NCBI GenBank assembly: GCA_017857825.1
Contig: JAFMCK010000003.1
Coordinates: 1-37,899, forward strand
Direction: 5' to 3'
DNA length: 37,899 nucleotides
Source of the DNA: Rhodospirillales bacterium
GTDB lineage: Bacteria; Pseudomonadota; Alphaproteobacteria; Rhodospirillales; Casp-alpha2
The notes beneath the pieces were generated by a model. That model had not been told where the DNA came from. It worked only from the letters and a program-made list of their open reading frames with translations, and did not search any database. Position numbers and translations under genes: made by a program. Below are positions 34,165 to 37,899 of this stretch, one piece after another; positions within the stretch are counted from its first letter, which is position 1, and each line of letters starts with the position of its first letter.

Positions 34165-34195
34165 ACCACTCCCCCTCTGTAAGAGGGGAGTGGTG
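34164..34195. promoter_or_regulatory. Strong 11-bp hairpin next to the dyad array
   Basis: CACCACTCCCC (34164-34174) pairs perfectly with GGGGAGTGGTG (34185-34195); a bulged C and three more pairs (TCT/AGA) extend it to a 3-base loop. No T-run follows on either strand. It could be a single-strand initiation or transcription-blocking structure. The remaining 34196-34651 shows nothing else recognised, apart from AAAGGAG before the next gene. Confidence 0.6.
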
Positions 34196-34651
34196 CGCGT
34201 GAGAGTGATTTGAGGTGATAAAACTTTGTGGATGTACTCAACCCGTCGCTGATTAGAAATCCCTGAGACTTCGCGTCCAGCGCTAGGCCGCAGATTTACG
34301 GACAAAAATAGAACTACTGGTTCTCCATAAAACTGGCAGCTCAAAGCCTAGCATCGGCTAAATAAACAGCGGCATCCGATGAATTAAATCAATCATTTCC
34401 AAGCGTTGGGTTGCTGTGGGTGTTTCAAGGCATCACCAAGGCAACAAAACCAGCTACGCCAAGACTTTTAGACCCCGGGGGTGCCATACCCCATACCCCG
34501 AGAAAATCGACGAGGGCATGATGTGTATGGTGGTCTGAAACTCGTTCTGAGCATAATTTTTTTGAAAATCTAACGCCTTCTACCACCCGTGTATCTCCCG
34601 CTGAAAGACACGCAATGATATATTTCATGTGTAGTTTCAAAGGAGAACACG

Positions 34652-34993
34652 ATGAGCGGCAGACCACCGGGCTACCCCAAGACAGGCGGAGCCAAAAAGG
34701 GCAGCGTTAAAACGCAGACCCGCGCCGTGAAGGATGCCATCCGCAACGTGTTCTATGACCAGCTTGGCGGCGAAAAGTATCTGAAAAAGATAGCCGACAC
34801 CGACCCCGCTCTTTTTTGCTCATTGCTGGCGAAGGTAATCCCCCAGGAAATCGCTGCCGAGGTGAACGTGAACCACCGAGGCATAAGCCTAGGTGATGCG
34901 ATGATTGAGGCCGAAGGCCGCATTGAGGCTTACCACCAATCAAAGATCATCGACGTAACCCCAACGGAGCCAGCCAATGTTCGACGCGATTAG
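34652..34993 (+). CDS. Phage-type small protein, terminase-small-subunit-like start
   Basis: This is a 113-residue protein. It begins with a Gly/Lys-rich 'GRPPGYPKTGGAKKGS' tail, followed by a helical domain ('VKDAIRNVFYDQLGGEKYLKKI', 'ALFCSLLAKVIPQEI'). Similar N-termini and helical parts are seen in phage proteins encoded just before terminase genes (DUF5681-like or small-terminase-like). Such proteins bind DNA at packaging sites. AAAGGAG lies eight bases before the ATG. It opens a tightly overlapping rightward run; the next ATG lies 17 bp before its stop. The packaging role is inferred. Confidence 0.6.
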   Translation: MSGRPPGYPKTGGAKKGSVKTQTRAVKDAIRNVFYDQLGGEKYLKKIADTDPALFCSLLAKVIPQEIAAEVNVNHRGISLGDAMIEAEGRIEAYHQSKIIDVTPTEPANVRRD

Positions 34994-35606
34994 ACGCATG
35001 AATGGCGGTTCAACGGCGCTGACTGTTTTTAGAATGGACTGGAGCAAAAAGATGGAAGCCATCGAAACCAAGCTATCGGAGATTAACTCGGAAATCAGCA
35101 AGGCCGAAGCCTTCTATCGTGACGCCGCACTAGCCGCCGATGAAGGTGGTCAGGCCGAAGTTAAGAAGCGCGATCAGGCTTTCAGCAAGATCGACAAGCT
35201 ACATCGCCAGAAACGTGACGCCGAAGCTGCCCATGTGGCCGCTCAGGAGCGCGTAGAGCGCGATAATGAGAAGCGTCGGCGCGACAATGTCCGGCAGCAA
35301 GAAACGCTAATTACAGAACACCACAGACGCCTAGAACGGCACGCTAAAAAGATTGATGACTTGATTGGTGAGCTTGCTGAGGTGTCGAGCGAGTTTCTTG
35401 ATTGCTGCGACGATTTGATGGCCGCTGGGGTAAAGCCCCGCATATCACACGCCGCCGTCCAAGACTTTCCTAGAGTGATCGGCAGTCACTTCAAGGGCAG
35501 TCGAATGGAGGTCGGTATCCGGCACCCCTTCGATAATGAGCCGCAACGGTTCGCGGATCGCTGCCCTGCCCTTGATGACGTACTTCGCCACCGGAGGGCC
35601 GTGTGA
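34977..35606 (+). CDS. Coiled-coil protein of the phage-like block
   Basis: This is a 209-residue protein dominated by a highly charged coiled coil (about 25-150; Lys/Glu/Arg-rich heptads such as 'KLSEINSEISKAEAFYRDAA'). A small C-terminal domain with a Cys pair (FLDCCDD) follows. GGAG stands eight bases before the ATG at 34977; ATG 34998 is a possible later start. It overlaps both neighbours, so it belongs to one polycistronic unit. No known family; a structural, scaffold or adaptor role is suggested by the coil. Confidence 0.6.
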   Translation: MFDAIRRMNGGSTALTVFRMDWSKKMEAIETKLSEINSEISKAEAFYRDAALAADEGGQAEVKKRDQAFSKIDKLHRQKRDAEAAHVAAQERVERDNEKRRRDNVRQQETLITEHHRRLERHAKKIDDLIGELAEVSSEFLDCCDDLMAAGVKPRISHAAVQDFPRVIGSHFKGSRMEVGIRHPFDNEPQRFADRCPALDDVLRHRRAV

Positions 35607-35863
35607 TGCCCCGTGGTGGTTTCCGTATGAACGCCGGTCGAAAGCCAGGATCGCGCGACCTTCGCACCGTACAGCTTGAAAACGCCATGCTGGAAACGGG
35701 CGTTGATGACTTTGTTGGTGCCCTTGTGGCCGTGGTCGAAGATGACACCCAGCCCGAAAAGCTGCGCATTGATGCCTGTCAGACCCTAGCCGGTCGGATG
35801 ATGGGCGGCGTTCTTGCCCCTTCCCAACTTCAACGCAAATTCACCGGAGCCGCAAATGACTGA
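35606..35863 (+). CDS. Small protein with terminase-small-subunit-like N-terminus
   Basis: This is an 85-residue protein starting MPRGGFRMNAGRKPGSRD, the Arg/Gly-rich 'GAGRKPG' type of lead common in phage small terminase and related DNA-binding proteins. A short helical domain follows ('LRIDACQTLAGRMMGG'). Its ATG shares one base with the preceding stop (TGATG), with GGAGG upstream. It is shorter than a full small terminase (usually 130-180 residues), so it may be a minimal or interfering form. Confidence 0.55.
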   Translation: MPRGGFRMNAGRKPGSRDLRTVQLENAMLETGVDDFVGALVAVVEDDTQPEKLRIDACQTLAGRMMGGVLAPSQLQRKFTGAAND

Positions 35864-36512
35864 GGAAGCCCCTGCCCCAACACAAACACCCGAAGCCCCA
35901 GCCCCTTCGCCGTCTGAGGCCGTTGCGAACTTACAAGCGGACAAAGAATGGACTGCCGATTTTAGCGGCACCAATGGTCGCCAAGCTCAGCTTCGGGCCG
36001 TTGAACGTAAGACAGCCCTTTTACGGCCCGCTGAGGACGCCAGCCCTGCCGTCCCTGAGCATCTAAAGGAAGCTTTAGAGGACAGCAGCACACGGCCACA
36101 CGCTGAGCGGTACGTCCCGGCGCAATCGCCCGAGGAATATAAATTCACCTTTAACGATGCTGAGAGCTTTGAACACGCCAAAGAAATCACATCGCTCGCC
36201 CAGGAAACCGCGTTCGCAGTCGGTGCCAATCCTCAATTCGCTCAGGCAACGGTTAAGCACGTCCAAGAGCGTATTGCCCGTGTGGCCGAAGGTGCGTCGG
36301 TCGACGCTAACCCTGGCAGCTTAGACGCGGCTATTGAGGCTAGGTATGGCAGCAAAGCCACCGAGACAATCGAAGCCGCTGGTGAAGCCCTAGCCGCCAT
36401 GCCGGAGCAAGGACGCCAATGGGTACAGAACACCCTTAGAACCTTGGACCCTGAAACGGCGACTTGGTTTGTCGGACGCCTAGCGTCCACTCGTCGGGCA
36501 TCTCGCCCATAA
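35856..36512 (+). CDS. Ala/Pro/Glu-rich phage-like protein, possibly scaffold
   Basis: This is a 218-residue protein. It has a disordered Pro/Ala/Glu-rich start ('APAPTQTPEAPAPSP') and then an acidic helical body containing 'EEYKFTFNDAESFEHAKEI' and 'MPEQGRQWVQNTLRTL'. Acidic, helix-rich proteins with disordered starts between packaging and capsid genes are often head scaffolds, but no motif proves this. The start at 35856 has GGAG and overlaps the previous gene by 8 bp. No capsid gene follows, which is odd for a true scaffold. Confidence 0.5.
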   Translation: MTEEAPAPTQTPEAPAPSPSEAVANLQADKEWTADFSGTNGRQAQLRAVERKTALLRPAEDASPAVPEHLKEALEDSSTRPHAERYVPAQSPEEYKFTFNDAESFEHAKEITSLAQETAFAVGANPQFAQATVKHVQERIARVAEGASVDANPGSLDAAIEARYGSKATETIEAAGEALAAMPEQGRQWVQNTLRTLDPETATWFVGRLASTRRASRP

Positions 36513-36546
36513 CCCGCCGTTAAACGGCACATAGAAAGGAATGAGA

Positions 36547-37143
36547 ATGTTTGTATCTCAAAACCAAGCCGTTGCAGTGGCGACGGCATTAGCTAAGAAA
36601 TTCTCCAGCATCGAAGGGCGTCCACAAGACAGCCGGACGGCAATCCCAACCGCCACGATCAACGACGGCGGTAACGCTGCCTATCGCTTCGTGTGCGACC
36701 AGGAAGCGGCCCGCCGTGCGCGTATCACGACCGCCCCAAGCGATGCTGCGGCAGACGTGGACGCTCGCACGAAGGACGTTGCAGACGCTAAGAAGGCTAT
36801 CGGCGCTGCCAATGACGATAAACTCTCGCTGGTCGATGCGCGTCTAACGCTGGCAGTGGCCGAGGCAAGCCTTGTCTTTGCCCAGGCCCAAGCTACCGCC
36901 GCCGATGCCGTCGCACGTGCTGACAGCGAGGCTATGGCTTCGGAGTTGATTACCATTGAAGCCCAGGCCGCAGCCGAGGCGGCCCGTCTTGCCGTTGATG
37001 CCGTCCAAGCCGACCAAAAGGCCAAGGTCGATATGGTCAACGCTGAACAAGGCGACAAGATCGCACAAGCCCGCAAGAAACACCAAGAGGACTATCACGC
37101 CGTAAAGCGTGCCGAGATCCTCAAAGCGGCAGACGCCGTCTAA
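36547..37143 (+). CDS. Ala-rich helical protein of the phage-like block
   Basis: This is a 198-residue, extremely Ala/Asp/Lys-rich protein forming long amphipathic helices (about 65-190). The first 55 residues ('SQNQAVAVATALAKKF' to 'AAYRFVCDQEA') look globular. AAGGA lies seven bases before ATG 36547; ATG 36541 would be too close. Its composition resembles colicin- or tail-fibre-like coils, but no family is recognised. It precedes the zinc-ribbon gene by 3 bp. Confidence 0.5.
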   Translation: MFVSQNQAVAVATALAKKFSSIEGRPQDSRTAIPTATINDGGNAAYRFVCDQEAARRARITTAPSDAAADVDARTKDVADAKKAIGAANDDKLSLVDARLTLAVAEASLVFAQAQATAADAVARADSEAMASELITIEAQAAAEAARLAVDAVQADQKAKVDMVNAEQGDKIAQARKKHQEDYHAVKRAEILKAADAV

Positions 37144-37146
37144 GCA

Positions 37147-37389
37147 ATGAGAGTTGAACGTGAAACCCGTTACCGCATTCGCGGTATAGCCTGCCCCGGT
37201 AAGAGGTTCTCTTACGACGGGCAGGCTTACCACGTTGTCGAGGTTGAAGAGGTTATCACCCGTAGCGGACGTGTCGGCGACGTGCTGACGTTTGAGACAA
37301 ACTGCGAGAACTGCGGTCAGGCGTTCCATTTCTCAAAGATGAAAAGCTATTTCCGGCCACTGAAACAGTGCCGGAGATGTGAAGGGTAG
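37147..37389 (+). CDS. Small zinc-ribbon protein at the element's right end
   Basis: This is an 80-residue protein with a beta-rich first part and a four-cysteine zinc site: CENCGQ (about 53-58) and CRRCEG (about 75-80). The CxxC pairs, 22 residues apart, suit a DNA-binding or structural zinc ribbon. It is the last gene of the six-gene run and ends 26 bp before the right arm-type sites. No closer function can be read. Confidence 0.6.
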   Translation: MRVERETRYRIRGIACPGKRFSYDGQAYHVVEVEEVITRSGRVGDVLTFETNCENCGQAFHFSKMKSYFRPLKQCRRCEG

Positions 37390-37414
37390 ACGCTGCGGTT
37401 TTAATCACAAAAAC

Positions 37415-37433
37415 GTTGCCTTGATGTTGCCTT
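37415..37433 (+). promoter_or_regulatory. Right integrase arm-type sites (GTTGCCTT pair)
   Basis: GTTGCCTT at 37415-37422 and 37426-37433, 11 bp apart, repeats the left pair (23638-23656) in the same orientation, about 94 bp inside the right core. The intervening bases are GAT here and GAC at the left. Confidence 0.65.
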
Positions 37434-37498
37434 GGGGGAGATGACCCCAGAGAACTCTCAAGGTAAAATCAAATAAGCAATTGAATAACAAAGAGGAA

Positions 37499-37554
37499 AT
37501 GGGGTGGCTGACGAGATTTGAACTCGCGACCCTCGGCACCACAAGCCGATGCTC
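37499..37554 (-). repeat. attR: tRNA-His 3' part joined to the element
   Basis: This is the partner of 23461-23516. The 28-bp core is 37527-37554. On its left the element supplies the T-arm, acceptor strand and CCA of the live tRNA-His; on its right is the host's original 5' part. Confidence 0.9.
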
Positions 37555-37577
37555 TAACCAACTGAGCTACAGCCACC
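37500..37577 (-). tRNA. tRNA-His (GTG), 3' part supplied by the element
   Basis: The minus strand reads GGTGGCTG (acceptor with the extra G-1 typical of tRNA-His), a D-arm 'TAGCTCAGTTGGTTAGAGC', an anticodon loop TTGTGGT with anticodon GTG, and a T-loop TTCAAAT. It ends with discriminator C and an encoded CCA. All stems pair. The T-arm stem differs from the left remnant at two pairs, both changed on each side so pairing is kept. Integration therefore left a functional gene. Confidence 0.97.
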
Positions 37578-37587
37578 ACAAAGACGT

Positions 37588-37604
37588 CGCCTTCGCGAGA
37601 GGCG
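37588..37604. terminator. Short hairpin between the thiamine-enzyme gene and tRNA-His
   Basis: CGCCT (37588-37592) pairs with AGGCG (37600-37604) over seven bases, 11 bp before the tRNA 5' end. It is a weak stem without a T-run; it may be a leader hairpin of the tRNA transcript. Confidence 0.25.
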
Positions 37605-37607
37605 CAT

Positions 37608-37636
37608 TCATTAGCCCCTCCCCCGGTGCGCGTCAA
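37608..37636 (-). promoter_or_regulatory. Candidate promoter of tRNA-His
   Basis: On the minus strand TTGACG (37631-37636) stands 17 bases before TAATGA (37608-37613), about 31 bases upstream of the tRNA 5' end. The -35 is good and the -10 weak. It lies in host DNA, so the tRNA keeps its own promoter after integration. Confidence 0.4.
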
Positions 37637-37661
37637 GGGATCGGATCAGGCATGCCTCGCC

Positions 37662-37898
37662 CTAAAAAACGATCTCAATCAAAAACGGCCCTTCAGCGGC
37701 AAGACCTTGTCTGATCGCCGAGACCAGATCGCCGGCATCATCAACGCGCGCACCCGGCACGCCCATCGATGCCGCCATGCCGACCCAATCAATATCGGGC
37801 TCGCGGAGGCTGAATAATGCGTCGGCGACATGGCCGGGTTTGTCGACGCCCATGCCTTTCATCTCGCCCTCAAGAATCCGGTAAGCCCGGTTCGAGAA
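37662..37898 (-). CDS. Thiamine-diphosphate-dependent enzyme (acetolactate synthase-like), C-terminal end
   Basis: The open frame enters from the right window edge and ends at TAG (complement of 37662-37664). The visible 78 residues begin FSNRAYRILEGEM and continue 'PDIDWVGMAASMGVPGARVDDAGDLVSAI' to 'GPFLIEIVF'. This matches the end of ThDP enzymes of the acetolactate synthase/benzoylformate decarboxylase group, after the 'NN' cofactor motif. The reaction cannot be fixed from the tail alone. It is host sequence next to the tRNA. Confidence 0.8.
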   Translation of the reverse strand, partial: FSNRAYRILEGEMKGMGVDKPGHVADALFSLREPDIDWVGMAASMGVPGARVDDAGDLVSAIRQGLAAEGPFLIEIVF

Positions 37899-37899
37899 C

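Larger units (their letters stand above)
23489..37554. mobile_element. 14-kb integrative element in tRNA-His, phage-satellite-like
   Basis: The element is bounded by a 28-bp core repeat within tRNA-His. The integrase gene lies next to the left end and paired arm-type motifs lie at both ends. Contents in order: int, unknown gene, AlpA-like regulator, primase-helicase, a mixed-strand cargo block, a dyad-rich noncoding block, then six small packaging- or virion-like genes. There is no large terminase, capsid, tail or lysis gene, and no conjugation or transposase gene. Size and order recall PICI/P4-type phage satellites, but no helper phage is visible and the cargo block is unusually large. Boundaries are solid; the satellite reading is inference. 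Confidence 0.85.

Noticed and set aside
34017-34195. CRISPR array in the repeat-rich stretch
   Set aside because: Units are 18-bp dyads with irregular spacing and no equal-length unique spacers; no cas genes nearby.
33985-34344. 119-codon minus-strand frame over the dyad array
   Set aside because: Its repeated His/Cys/Arg pattern arises from the GATGCG dyads themselves; no ribosome site or family features.
34425-34667. 80-codon minus-strand frame before the phage-like block
   Set aside because: It overlaps the ribosome site and start of the 34652 gene, has no ribosome site of its own and no recognisable domain.
37481-37714. Plus-strand frame reading through tRNA-His ('GWLTRFELATLGTTSRCSNQLSYSH')
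   Set aside because: This is the well-known false peptide made by translating the antisense of a tRNA gene.

Overview
The window looks like an alphaproteobacterial chromosome carrying one integrated mobile element. The taxonomic signs are an Alph_Pro_TM (TIGR02186-type) gene, a DUF2336 gene, an EipA/DUF1134 gene, a PraR-like XRE regulator and a basic small protein of a type I associate with this class. A NavAb-like sodium channel suggests a marine or saline habitat, which is inference only. I could run no searches; family names come from motifs read in the translated sequence.

The left host part (1-23460) has several gene blocks. A broken NUDIX gene opens the window. A leftward run follows: PAS-GGDEF-EAL (c-di-GMP), AsmA, a Kef-type antiporter, a secreted two-domain protein, a membrane VTT protein that looks like the stump of a phospholipase D-VTT fusion, and an endonuclease/phosphatase-fold hydrolase. 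A rightward operon (8460-11646) holds two closely related TSUP exporters around an Alph_Pro_TM protein and a universal stress protein. It converges on a leftward tkt-fba-rpe sugar-phosphate operon; the facing stop codons share the bases CTAG. Next come the XRE regulator, a membrane-anchored coiled-coil protein, bolA, DUF2336, eipA, the sodium channel, a YdcH-like protein, a PrpF-like isomerase, a RidA-family protein and a homocysteine S-methyltransferase-like protein.

The element (about 23489-37554, 14.07 kb) sits in a tRNA-His gene. It is bounded by a 28-bp identical core inside longer, imperfect copies of the tRNA 3' part. The element side carries a T-arm with two compensatory base-pair changes, so it rebuilds a working tRNA. 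Paired 11-bp-spaced GTTGCCTT motifs just inside both ends are probable integrase arm sites. The left module is int, an unknown gene, an AlpA-like regulator and a fused primase-helicase. The middle (27.8-33.9 kb) is AT-richer mixed-strand cargo: a ridA gene remnant, secreted and membrane unknowns, a small zinc-ribbon protein, a 41-residue basic peptide, a Ddl-like ATP-grasp ligase, an FkbM methyltransferase and a lipoprotein hydrolase. A dense array of GATGCG dyads at 34018-34164 with a strong hairpin is a candidate replication origin. The right module is a tightly packed rightward run of six small genes: two with terminase-small-subunit-like starts, three Ala/Glu-rich or coiled-coil proteins and a zinc ribbon. 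No large terminase, capsid or lysis gene is seen.

This size, tRNA target, int-AlpA-primase order and packaging-like genes without a virion set resemble a phage satellite (PICI/P4-like). That is the main hypothesis for an undescribed system here. To the right of the element the intact tRNA-His and the C-terminal end of a thiamine-diphosphate enzyme return to host sequence.
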